Assembly (NCBI RefSeq): GCF_000499845.2
Contig: NC_023753.2
Coordinates: 13,421,181-13,485,180 of the forward strand
Direction: 5' to 3'
DNA: 64,000 nt
Source: Phaseolus vulgaris
Lineage: Eukaryota; Streptophyta; Magnoliopsida; Fabales; Fabaceae
Shown: piece by piece, positions 46,893 through 56,752 of the stretch
Numbering within the stretch: position 1 is the first letter of the stretch
Layout: each line of letters begins with the position of its first letter
Program-made: the position numbers and the translations under genes
Notes under the pieces: model-generated
The model's database searches: none
Told to the model about the DNA's origin: nothing
What the model saw: only the letters and a program-made list of their open reading frames with translations

Positions 46893-47676
46893 TGTTCCTG
46901 CCGGTTGACCTGGTCGCTGGTGAACTTCAATTCTAAGCTCTGGCTCTGTCTATCTTTGGTGGAATTTGTGTTTCCCTTTGGCTGCTGGAACGCTGCTCCG
47001 TTGAGATAGAGGGGACCCTACCTACTGATTGCACTTCGACGATCAAGTCAGTACAAGACTTGTAGAAACAAGAAGTAAGTAAGTAGTTTCAGTCTTAGGA
47101 ACAACGTACCTTTACCTGGGATCTCAAGTCCCTTTTATAGCCTACCTCTTGTAGCAGCTTTCTATCACGAGAGTCTCTTTCAACTGAAAGCCTGCGCCAA
47201 TAAAGATATTTTTTTAGGGAACATTCTCTTAGCACCCCAGCCAAACAGAATCTCTCCTTTTGGAGTGCATAAAATCTTAACACAATAACCACCAGGGTAC
47301 CAACTCATGTACCAGCATTAGGGGTCCAATCTGTTTCATGTAGACACCTGCGACGAGGCGTTACGTACCATACATGCAACCTACTCATTGTGCCCTAGCA
47401 CACATGGGCTTAGGTTTAGAGGAAACATTTTTCTCGAGCTAGACCTATACGCACTAAGCGCACCCCTAGATCCATTACCACCCCTAGATCCATTACTACC
47501 CCTTGCTGACCGCCTGGGCCTTGCACGAGGTGTTACGTTATGTATATAGAATATAGTTAATCCATGTTCTGAGCCCAATCCTTAGGCCCATTAACTTGGC
47601 TTAGAAGCCGAGCTGACCTAACTGAGGTTGAGCTGTGGCCAACAAGCACTGAGCTCTGAGCGCTCTGGCTAGTACA
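46893..47676 (-). repeat. 3' LTR of element C
   Basis: 784 bp; partner of 55984-56752. A TATA-type motif (TATAAAAGGGACTTGAGAT on the minus strand) lies at about 47120-47138, with the equivalent in the other LTR at about 56212-56230. Confidence 0.92.
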
Positions 47677-47690
47677 CAAGCCCCCCAGGC
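47677..47690 (-). other. Polypurine tract of element C
   Basis: Read on the minus strand, CCTGGGGGGCTTG directly before the 3' LTR (TGTACTAGCC). It matches A's tract at 11569-11583. Confidence 0.7.
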
Positions 47691-47826
47691 TCGGGCTGAG
47701 CTTGCTTTTGTGAAGAGGATATTTGCTCTCCCTGGGGATCCTACATGTCTAGCGGGTAGTGGCATTTGCGGTACGACACACGAAGCGTCCCTGAGTGGAC
47801 GTCCCACCACACTCCATCGCAAGTGC

Positions 47827-47868
47827 ACACGTGGCCTTTCATCAACGACAAAGACTTATTGTCGCTTA
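47827..47868 (+). promoter_or_regulatory. Conserved upstream block of the antisense gene (C)
   Basis: ACACGTGG, 6 nt, ATCAACGAC, 8 nt, ATTGTCG. CGACAA and TTGTCG form an inverted repeat here. A TATA-like TTTTATAAC follows at about 47884-47892. The counterparts in A and B keep the 8-nt spacing. Confidence 0.62.
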
Positions 47869-47894
47869 CCCTTCCCAACACATGGTTTTATAAC

Positions 47895-49977
47895 GTTGGA
47901 AACTTCATCGTTTTCTCACTGTTCCATTTCTCTGCACGAAACTTGCGCGTCTTTACTTGAATTCTCTAAACCTTCCTCCTCATCCTGGGCAACATCCTCG
48001 CCTCATCTCTCTCTTTGACACAAGGTACTTCCCCTAATCCACGTTTATGAACTAATACCCTTTAATGCTTTCATTATGATTGTATCTGGTGTTCTGGGAC
48101 TATTTCTGCATTCGTTTGCTATTTCTGCTAGCCTTGCTATTGTATTGTATGCGTGTTGTTCTTCATTGTCTAAATGTGTGGTTGTGCCTTTCTTGTTTGC
48201 TATTTTTGTTTTAGATATACTGAATGATGGATTACCGAGCCGTGTATCCTTGGGCCTCTAATACCTTATTAGAAGAAACCTCCATATACACCTCGTCCGA
48301 GGAAATAGTGCGTTATATGAAGAGTGAGCAACCCAAAAGGTGTATTCTAGGTAGGGAGGATGATAAGGGTCTTAGGGTACTGCCTTGTAGGAAGGATGAG
48401 CTGGTCTGTTGCGATGAATCCTCGGACCCAGATGGTCCTTTTTATTACTTCTGCAACACGATTTTTAAAAAGGTGTTTATTCATCTTCCCCTGTAAAACT
48501 TCGAGAAAGCCATTCTCACCGAAATAAACGTTGCCCCAATCCAGTTACACCCAAATAGCTGGGCGTTTGTTCAGGGTTTTTCTATCCTCTGTACTCACTT
48601 CGACCATCTGCCATCAGTGGAGGTTTTTCTATACTTCTTTGGAGCCAAACGCCTAGATCGCCAACTGTGGGTGTCCTTCAATGGGGTGGTTGGGAGAGCT
48701 TTGCTGACACCCTTCCAGCAATCCTACAAGAACTTCAAAGGTAAATTCTTTAAAATCCGCTGTAACAAGAGGGACCCAACTCTTCTCGATGTGTTCCCCT
48801 TGTATTGGACTGAGAATCCAAGATTCCAAGGCCCTAGGTGGTTGGAGTAAATGCCCCAAAAAGAACGAGAGGTGTGCCTTTTCCTCTCTAGTCTGAAAGT
48901 GGTCTTTGACACCGCCATTCTCATTAACAAAGAGTTCTCCCCTGTGGGGCTCAAGGCATACATTGGTATCTTTCATTTTTTTGCTTTTACTGGTATTAAC
49001 TTGTACGCTTGTTTTGCTGATTCACTTGTGCTCTTTTGCAGACAGTATGCTCAAACTGAGAAAGAAAGACTTGGCAGCTAGGGCCAAGAAAATGAAGGCT
49101 GCTGCCCAAGCTTCTCCCTCAAAAGATCTGAAGCTCAAGGCTGTAGCTGAGGTTGCCCCCTCCGATGACGAGGAAACTTACTCAGGGCCAGTCTTCAAAA
49201 GGAGGAGAAAGGTTGTTTCTGAGCTTGCTGAGCATTTTGCCTCAGATGGCCGCGCACCTTCCCCTCGAGCCCAAGTTCCTCCCACCAGCCCTCCTTCTTC
49301 TCGAGACATAGTAATGCAAGAGAATGCAAGAGCGCCAGTGGGTGGACTATGGGATCCTACTTTGGATGCCCCCACTTACCTTGAGAAGACCTTGCTATCT
49401 GCTGAGGCCAAGGAAAAACTGGAGTGCTTGGAGGAGGATCAGCTGGTGGAGCAAGCAGTGAGGCAACTGGGACAAGCCTTGGATGTTAATTGCCTGACCA
49501 TCTCCAAGCTAAGGGGGGTGGAAAGGCTCAACTAAAGAGGAGTCTAAAAAAGTTGCCGAGCTCACGCGGCGGGTGGTTGGTCTGGAGTATGAAGCCACCA
49601 AGTTCCACCAAGCGCAAGAAGAATCTAGGGTCCTCCTAATTGAGAAGTCCAAGGAAGCCCTAGAATTATCAAATAAGAAAATGGAGCTCCAAGCTGATGT
49701 GGAGAAGTTGAAGGAGGAGTTGGCCAAGAAGAATGAAAAGCTACTAAAAAAGGATGAAAATTAGGCAAGGGAAAAGGAGGCCATTACTGATGATGCTGCT
49801 AACTCCTTCATGGCGGGGTTTGAAGACGCTGTTGCCCAGGCCTGGGGAATATACCCGGAGATGGACTTCTCCCAATTAGGTTTGGGAAAGATTGTGGTAG
49901 ATGGGCGATTGGTGGATGAGGAGGAGTATAGTAGAATGTTGATCTTTTGTTATCAGAGGCCTTCCGCAGTTCTTTGA
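47895..49977 (+). pseudogene. Antisense gene of element C (homologue of the A and B genes)
   Basis: Exon 1 is non-coding, to 48024 (ACAAG|GTACTT); intron 48025-48214 (GTTTTAG|ATAT). Exon 2 has ATG at 48224 (or 48227), then Tyr-Pro-Trp-Ala-Ser, Cys-Cys-Asp-Glu-Ser-Ser-Asp-Pro-Asp-Gly, Pro-Asn-Ser-Trp-Ala-Phe, Phe-Pro-Leu-Tyr-Trp and Phe-Leu-Ser-Ser-Leu-Lys-Val-Val-Phe-Asp-Thr. It ends 48965 (ATTG|GTATCT). Intron 48966-49041 (TTTTGCAG). Exon 3 spans 49042-49977 with basic patches, a Ser/Pro-rich linker, a coiled coil (about 49540-49765) and a conserved C-terminal block with Leu-Gly-Lys-Ile-Val-Val-Asp-Gly. Damage: stops at 48494-48496, 48848-48850 and 49762-49764 and a frameshift at about 49530. 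It is the least damaged of the three copies. Function unknown; the coiled coil and basic patches suggest a nuclear or RNA-binding oligomer (inference). Confidence 0.75.
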
Positions 49978-50099
49978 ACAATCTCTTAACTCCTTTGTAT
50001 GTATATCAATGATTTTATTTATTTACCTTGCCTTTGCCATGCCTCGACTAGGGTATAAAGAACGCATGTTGCAGTAAACACGAATATCATAAGTTAATC

Positions 50100-51260
50100 A
50101 TCTGATAATAATTAACCACCTTCTCAATGCAACATATTGATTAAGCATGGTAAATCGTAGCGCTCATGACGGAGCTATTTCACGGATGAATTGTACCTTC
50201 TAACTACGAAGGATGTCACTCTTGCTTGGGCATTGACAAGCCACAAGGGATCAAATTTCTCGATTTGGCTGCGCAGGACTTGTGTGTTTGGAAGGTTCAT
50301 TTGCTTTCTTGACACATCCTTCATAATGGTTTGGGTGATTTGAGCATCTGACTTGGGGCCACTCTCTTTGCAAAGTCCGCCCTTGAATGGATCTTAGCGG
50401 CTTAGAGTATCTAACTTGAGTGTGGATCCACCTATCAAGTCTACTCCTTTGATAATTTTCATTATTTAGAATATCTGACTTGAGTGTTGGATTACACACC
50501 AAGTCTACTCGTGATACCTCCGTGGTGGTTACTACCATAGGATTACCCTTGGTTCTTCTTCATAGAATGCCCGAGCTCGGGTGGTTCTTCTAACTCCGAG
50601 GTGGGTCGTTCTTGATACCTTTAGCTGCGCGCTCTTGAGTATTGTTAGTTGTGGTTCAGTACCTCCTGGACTCAGAATCTTACTGAGCAGGGAGCGTATT
50701 ACCTCATGGTGTATGCCTTGGGGTACATGGACTCAAAATCTTACCAGGCCAGGTCATCTTTCCCCAGCTTAAGCCAACCAATCTTACTGAGCAAAGGTCG
50801 CCCTTTCTAATATGTAGTTATAAATATTTCTTTCATAACTTATTGGCTATTAAAGTGTCTGACCTGGTCATCTCACGTGCCATGTCCACTATGTTAAGGC
50901 CTTTTTATTGGAGTATCAGACTTGGCTTATGTGCCAAGTCTACCCTTGAACAAATTTTATTACTTGGAGTATCCGACTTGGGTGTCGGCTTACACGCCAT
51001 GTCTACTCCTTGACCCAAGGGAGGTCAGTCTACCTACTTTTGGGTAGGTAATCTTAACCCTACTCAACGCGTATGGACTCAGGGTTTTACTGAATAGTTT
51101 GATTGTCGGGCCACCTAAGCTCTGGGAACTTACCAAGGGAATAGGTGACCTCGTTTAGTTGTCAATCGTGCACACTTGCACTTACTCGAATGACTTACCG
51201 GTCAAGTCGCCTTCTTGTGTGTTAACAAAGTATTCTGGAAAAACATTTTCCAAGAATAGT
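50100..51260 (-). repeat. Tandem hairpin array of element C
   Basis: Irregular units of 55-65 bp with GAGTATC(C/T)GACTTGG...CCAAGTCTACTC. The arms GACTTGG/CCAAGTC and GAGTA/TACTC are inverted repeats. Clear units lie at 50405-50446, 50469-50510, 50911-50945 and 50967-51008. In the first, ACTTGA/TCAAGT replaces ACTTGG/CCAAGT, preserving pairing. It lies between integrase and the end of the antisense gene, as in A and B. Confidence 0.72.
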
Positions 51261-51266
51261 TTTCAT

Positions 51267-51315
51267 TGGGAGACCTTATTAAAAAACCCTCGTAAGGGAA
51301 AAAGAGCGTCCCCTT
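51267..51315 (-). other. Conserved stem-loop just after integrase (C)
   Basis: On the minus strand: GGGGACGCTC, T-run, CCCTT-acg-AGGG, T-run, AAGGTCTCCC. Same position and layout as 7130-7178 (A) and 18848-18895 (B). Confidence 0.6.
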
Positions 51316-52655
51316 AATTATTCAAATTGTTCATAAAGATTGACAAAAATACATTAACTGAAATAAACTTGAGGCTGACCCCATTCCATGTTCGAGGTAT
51401 GGCTCCACCCTCCAGAGTCTCGAGCCTGTATGCCCTGTTTCCAAGTGCTTCTACCACGTGAAATGGGTCGGTCCACTTGGGAGACAACTTGTTCTCCAAC
51501 TGGTAGGGGTGAACTTTCGTCATCACCAGGTCGGCAACTTGGAACTGTCGAGGTCTAAGCTTGGACATTTGTTTATGCTCAACCCTTCTCTTTAGGGCTT
51601 CGGCTTTGACGTGTGCTTGCTCTCGCACCTCGTCAAGTAAATCTAGGTTCACCCTTCTCCCTTCGTTAGACTCCTCTATCACGAAGTTCTGGAACCATGG
51701 CGAGCTCTCCTGAATCTCCACAAGGATCATGGCGTCTGATCCATACACCAAACTGAAGGGTGTTTCCTTCGTGGTGGACTGTGGAGTAGTATGGTATGCC
51801 CACAAAATCCGAGGTACCTCATCAACCCAAGTCCCCTTAGCCTTCTCTAACCTCTTCTTTAGGCCTTTGAGCAAGACTCCGTTGGCGGACTCAACCTGTT
51901 CGTTTGTCTGAGGGTGCTCTACCGAGGTGAACACCAGCTTGATGCCGAGCTCTATGCACAACTTGCCAAACTACTGACTTGTGAGCTGGGTGCCGTTATC
52001 AGACACCAAACGTCTTGGAATCCCAAAACGACATACAAGGTTTTTCCACACGAAGTGCTGGACCTTGTGGGCAGTTATCTGTGCTACTGGTTCAGCTTCT
52101 AACCACTTGGTAAAATATTCAATGGCCACCACTAGACATTTCATCTACCGAATCGCTAGCGGGAAAGGGCCCAAGATGTTTATTTCCCATGTGTGGAAAG
52201 GCAGGGGCTATGTATGGACCGCAACTCCTTTGGGGGTGCATGATGCCAATCAACATGCTTCTGACATAGATTGCATCGTTGCGCATACTTCATGCAATCT
52301 TCCCTCATGGTTGGCCAATAATACCCTACCCGAACTGCCTTCTGGGACAAAGCTCATCCCCCGACATGACTTCTGCAGATGCCTTCATGGAGATCTGCCA
52401 TGATGCGTGTACACTGGTCCCCACTCACACAGGTGAGGAAAGGATGCGTGTAGCCATGTCTGAACAGCTTCCCATCTACCAAGGTACACCTGCCTGAGTT
52501 CTTCTTAACCACTTTAGCCTCTGCGTGTTCTACTGGGAGCATCCCATCAACAAGGTAGCGTCTAAACGGTGTCATCCAGGTTTCGCCCACATCAACCTGA
52601 CAGACGTCCATCAATTCTTCTCCTGACAAGCCATAGGCGCTCACCCTGGGCACCT
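51316..52655 (-). pseudogene. Integrase of element C
   Basis: The N-terminal zinc region is at about 52653-52230 (His-Glu-Gly-Ile-Cys, then Cys-Asn-Leu-Cys-Gln-Lys-His). The core runs from Ile-Asn-Ile-Leu (about 52180; first catalytic Asp replaced by Asn) through Ser-Asp-Asn-Gly-Thr (about 52000) to Glu-Ser-Ala-Asn-Gly (about 51888). The open stretch 51961-51314 covers the second half and the GPY-type end (Lys-Trp-Thr-Asp-Pro-Phe). A stop lies at 51971-51973 (Gln-stop-Phe-Gly-Lys) at the same codon as in B; others occur in the core. Loss of the first catalytic Asp alone would inactivate it. Confidence 0.82.
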
Positions 52656-52670
52656 TGAGCGTTTCTTACG

Positions 52671-53210
52671 TTAATGATTGGTGCCTTCTTCTTTTGCGCA
52701 CTTATTCTCGACGCGGGGGTGCATACGAATTTGGTTGTACTCCAAGAACGCGTCCAAAAAACTTAGGAGTCGACAACCTGAGGCATTGTCCACTAAGGCG
52801 TCGATGCTGAGCAGCGAATACGAGTCCTTAGGGTAGGCCTTGTTCAGGTCGGTAAAATCGACGCACATCCTCCACCTCCGTTGGTTTTCTTTACCAACAC
52901 GACGTTCGCTAGCCATTAAGGGTACTGGATCTCCCTTATGTGGCCTGCACTGAGCAGCTTCTGGGTTTTTTCCCGGATGACTAAACGCCTCTCCTCTTTG
53001 AACTTTTTTCTCCTTTGAATCACGGGCCTGACCTTTGCGTCCATCATGAGTCGGGGGCACAAGAATTCAAGGTTGATGCCAGGCATGACAACGCGATAGC
53101 GTTTAAATGCCTTGTTATAACCTCGACAATCTGGTCTAGTAGCTTTTGTCCTAGAGACGTGCCGAGCTTAAACTTCTTTCCCGCGATCTCTTTCTGTTGA
53201 ACCTCTCCTG
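52671..53210 (-). pseudogene. RT fragment of element C
   Basis: Only the start of RT remains: Gly-Lys-Lys-Phe-Lys-Leu-Gly (about 53180), then Arg-Met-Cys-Val-Asp-Phe-Thr-Asp-Leu-Asn-Lys (about 52870) and Leu-Ser-Phe-Leu-Asp-Ala-Phe (about 52770). The sequence then jumps at about 52660-52690 to the pre-integrase region. Compared with A about 1.6-1.7 kb are missing, including Tyr-Val-Asp-Asp and both RNase H domains. A frameshift near 52890-52930 affects the rest. Confidence 0.83.
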
Positions 53211-53220
53211 CAGGCTCAGG

Positions 53221-54350
53221 TCACCTCTCGCTGGCGATCTTTGCGCGAGTGATCCCTTCAGACCCCTGGGTCTGCTTAGCGACCACACATATTCCTCTCT
53301 TGTTCTTTAAGCTGTTCTCGTAACATTTCCTTGTTGCCTTCTGGTCAGACTTGATAGCGATTACTCTTCCCTCAAGGGAGGGCAACTTCATCTTCATGTG
53401 CCTCGTTGAGGCCACCACACCTAACCTGTTCAAAGCAAGTATGCTCAAAAGTATATTGTAAGTTGAAGCTAAGTTAACCACTAAGTACTTGATATTGATT
53501 GTCCAGGACGACGTGCCATTTGAGAAGGTTGTCCTTAACTACATGTGGCCCCTCACCTCAACTTGGTCTCTAGCAAAACCAAAAAAACAACCGTCATATG
53601 GTCTTAGTTGGTCGGGTGACAGTTGCAACTTTTTGAAAGTCCCCAAAACATCACGTCAGCCGAGCTCCCCTGGTCGATGAGGATCCTGTATACTCTTCTG
53701 CCCACGGTCACGACCGAGATCACCACTGGATCGTCCTCATGTGGTACTACATCTCTCAAGTCAGCCTTGGTGAAGCAGAGGTCGGGCTCGTCCTGCTGAC
53801 CGAACTCTCGTGCCTCTACAATCATCACCTCCCTTGCATATCTCCTATGTTGAGAAGCGGTGCATCCTCCTCCTGAAAAACCTCCCGAGATTGTATTAAT
53901 CTCGTCGTGAACAGGCACCTCGTGCCTCTGATCTACTGACTGGAGTTCCTCCTTTTTCCCTTCTGGGCTTCCTTCAAGGTATTCTTTCAGGAGGCCATCC
54001 TTCACCAGCCCTGCTAGCTGGTAGCCGAGGGTTATGCAGTGTTCTACGTCATGTCCAAAGGCTTGGTGGAAATCACACCAAACTCCCTTGTGTGGTCCTA
54101 AATTCCTATCAAATTTTGGGGGGAACCTCAGTTGGTTGGCCATCCCTAGCATAGCCAGTAATTCTTTATAAGACATATTGCGTTTAGGTCGAAAAGGCAA
54201 GTCATCCTTCGCCTTCAACCTTGTTTGGTTTTTTCTCGGCGCATAAGGTGCTCGTCGGGCGTCTAACCTCTTCCCAGTCGCAACCTCATTGGCTGGGCTC
54301 GACCGCTCTCTCTAGGCTTGGCTTGCCCTGAGTACGAGCTCTCGTGTTTA
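53221..54350 (-). pseudogene. gag C-terminus and protease of element C
   Basis: Gag C-terminal part has the variant zinc knuckle Cys-X2-His-X4-His-X4-Cys (Cys-Asp-Phe-His ... His ... Cys, about 54077-54033). Protease carries Asp-Gln-Gly-Ser-Ser at about 53677-53663, then a frameshift near 53620-53605. A second open part (53481-53221) has the Tyr-Asn-Ile-Leu-Leu motif, where Gly-Arg of the usual motif is replaced by Ser-Ile. The linker to RT ends in Lys-Ile-Ala-Ser-Glu-Arg. Confidence 0.83.
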
Positions 54351-54364
54351 ACTGTCACAACTTC

Positions 54365-55437
54365 CTATGATGGCTTAAACAAGAGAGGGGGGTGAATTGT
54401 TTATCAAAGATTTTCACAAAGATTGAATAGGAATGAAGCTTTAACACAATTCACAGATAAAGCAATAAAGGAAAGAAATCAAACAATGATTAAGAAACTG
54501 TTTGCAGAATTTCAATCGGTTGAAACTTCGTTTTAACCGGTTGTTTATAGTAGCAACAAAAGCAGAATTAAAACAAACAGTTATAAGGAGTGAGAGAGAG
54601 AGATTTACTCAGCAAACTTTATATTGGTTCACTCAACCTTTAGCTACATCCAGTTCCCAGAACAACCTCTGGGTTCCACTAATAATCACTCACAGATTAC
54701 AACATACACAACCACAAAGAGGTGATCTTGAAACCACAAGAACCACTCATCCTCTTTGCAAACACACACCTCTAGCCAGAACAACCTCTGACTTTACAGG
54801 ATTTCACACACACTTACAAGTTTATGAAAGATCAAATACAGGAATCATGAAAGGAACATAATACACCTGAGTTTACATGAATCAGAAAGCTCCTATGACC
54901 AGACCTTGAACCAGTGCACAGCTATACAACAATCTTGCAAAACTTTTGAAAAACTTCTTTCAAATCAATCTCAATCTCACTGTTTTTGATATAAAACTTT
55001 TGTTTTTGTTTTGAAAGAAAGACTATATTTATAGCACACAAAACTAGCCGTTCTACGCAACATTTATTAGCCAAAACAGTTTTGATTCACATCCAAAACA
55101 GATTAACAGGTTTTCAAAATGTTGTTATGAAATGTCACAATCAACCGGTTGAAAAGTCATTTTAACCGGTTGAATTGGTTAGGCAGTTATCAAACCAAGT
55201 CCAAAAAAAGTTTTAAAACCTTCAAACAAGCCAAGTGACAAACAACCGATTATTTTGAGAATTCAACCGGTTGTTTTTCTCTTTGCTTAGAAAAATACTT
55301 TTCTCTTTTTAAAACAAACTGGGAAAGCTTTGTGCAAGGGTCAAGGAATGATCTTTACAAAGATTCTAAACATCCTAGACTAAACGCAAACCAAAAGCAG
55401 CACAACTTCAAGCTCCATCATGGATTTGAAACATCAA
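54365..55437 (+). repeat. R1 dispersed repeat, copy b (inside gag of C)
   Basis: Plus strand relative to the window, opposite to C. It starts GGCTTAAACAAGAGAGGGGG and ends near CATGGATTTGAAACATCAA. Paired palindromes at about 54512-54543 (AATCGGTTGAA ... AACCGGTTG), 55142-55176 and 55246-55276. The capsid region of C's gag between Gly-Gly-Thr-Asp-Ala-Met and the C-terminal part is missing around it, so insertion and deletion coincide here as in element B. Confidence 0.75.
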
Positions 55438-55936
55438 TGCTCCCATGCTCTACATGCATGGCGTCCGTTCCTCCCGAGATCATCATCTGAGCATTAAACG
55501 CTTTGAGGTGAGCCTCTGGGTCCTCCGTACCTGTGAAGACAATCTTAGGCATCATGAAGTTAGTTGGCACGACTGCACCCATGATCTCCTGTGAGAAAGG
55601 CATGGGGTGAGCCCTTTCTTCAGTCATTGGGCTCTGTTCTCCCATGGAGCGCTCCCCTGGCCACTGTAGGTCTCTACACAACTCCTAATTGGCTTTGCGT
55701 AGTTCTTTGTTGATCGCTCGTGATGCATCTAGTTCCGCTCTGAACTGGTCTTGTCTAAGCACTGGTTTATCTCGAACCTCCGCTATGAGCCTGTCCTGGT
55801 CAGCCTTAGATACTGCCATCGTCTCTTGAAGGGCGTTAATTGTGTCTATGAGTATTTGTAGGGTTGGATTATCATTCCCTTCTAGTCTTGTTGGACTTTG
55901 CCTCGTGTTCCTCATTCCGCTTGAGATCTTTAACAC
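55438..55936 (-). pseudogene. gag N-terminus of element C
   Basis: Two parts. The first (55936-55685) has a Met-Arg-Asn-Thr-Arg start at about 55913 and a coiled-coil region rich in Gln, Ala and Arg, ending in a stop. The second (55681-55440) has Pro-Phe-Ser-Gln-Glu-Ile-Met-Gly, Asp-Pro-Glu-Ala-His-Leu and Gly-Gly-Thr-Asp-Ala-Met, where R1 copy b interrupts it. Homologous to 557-962, 1798-2226 and 62135-62460. Confidence 0.82.
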
Positions 55937-55959
55937 AACTGTGGATGGGACCTGGTTTT

Positions 55960-55983
55960 ATCGAGCCCCACGGTGGGCATTAA
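55960..55983 (-). other. Primer-binding site region of element C (mutated)
   Basis: Minus strand just after the 5' LTR: TTAATGCCCACCGTGGGGC. It matches A's site from GCCCACC onward; the first bases (TGGC) are changed. Confidence 0.65.
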
Positions 55984-56752
55984 TGTTCCTGCCGGTTGAC
56001 CTGGTCGCCGATCGACTTCAATCCTAAGCTCTGGCTCTGTCTATCTCTGGTGGAATCCGTGCTTCCCTTTGGTTGCTGGAATGCTGCTCTGTTGAGACAG
56101 AGGGGGCCATACTTGTTGATTCCACTCTGACGATCAAGTCATTACAGGGCTTGTAGAAACAAGAAATAAGTAAGTAGTTTCAGTCTTAGAAACAACGTAC
56201 CTTTAACTGGGATCTCAAGTCCCTTTTATAGCCTACCTCTTGTAGCAACTTTCTATCACGAGAGTCTCTCTCAATTGAAAGCCTGCGCCAATAAAGATAT
56301 TATGTTTTAGGGCACATTATTTTAGCATCGTAGCCAAAAAAAATCTCTCCTTTTGGAGTGCATCAAATCTTAACAGAATAATCACTAGGGTACCAACTCA
56401 TGTACCAGCATCAGGGGTCCAATCTGTTTCACGTAGACACCTGCGACGAGGTGTTACGTACCACACATGCAACCTACTTATTGTGCCTTAGCACACATGG
56501 GCTTAGGTTCAGAGGAAACAATTTACTCATGCGAGACCCATACACACTAAGCACACCCCTAGATCCATTACTACCCCTTGCTGACCGCCTGTGCCTTGCG
56601 CGAGGGGATTACGTTAAGTATATAGAAAAGAGTTAATCCATGTTCTAAGCCCAATCCCTAGGCCCATCAACTTGGCTTAGAAGCTGAGCTGACTTAATTG
56701 AGGCTTAACTCCGACCAACGAGCGCTGAGCTCTGAGTGCTCTGGCCAGTACA
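55984..56752 (-). repeat. 5' LTR of element C
   Basis: 769 bp; partner of 46893-47676. It is the upstream LTR in element orientation and is bounded by the PBS on its inner side. Confidence 0.92.

Larger units (their letters stand above)
46893..56752 (-). mobile_element. Element C: Tat-lineage Ty3/gypsy retrotransposon, reverse orientation
   Basis: LTRs at 46893-47676 and 55984-56752, which read TGTACTGGCC...GGCAGGAACA in element orientation. Flanks GTTAT (46888-46892) and ATTAT (56753-56757) are probably a mutated target duplication. Order on the minus strand: LTR, PBS, gag (with R1 copy b inside), protease, RT fragment, integrase, stem-loop, hairpin array, antisense gene (plus strand), PPT, LTR. 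The RT palm with Tyr-Val-Asp-Asp, RNase H and the second RNase H are deleted at about 52660-52690. The copy could move only with help in trans, and its integrase and gag are also broken. Confidence 0.92.
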
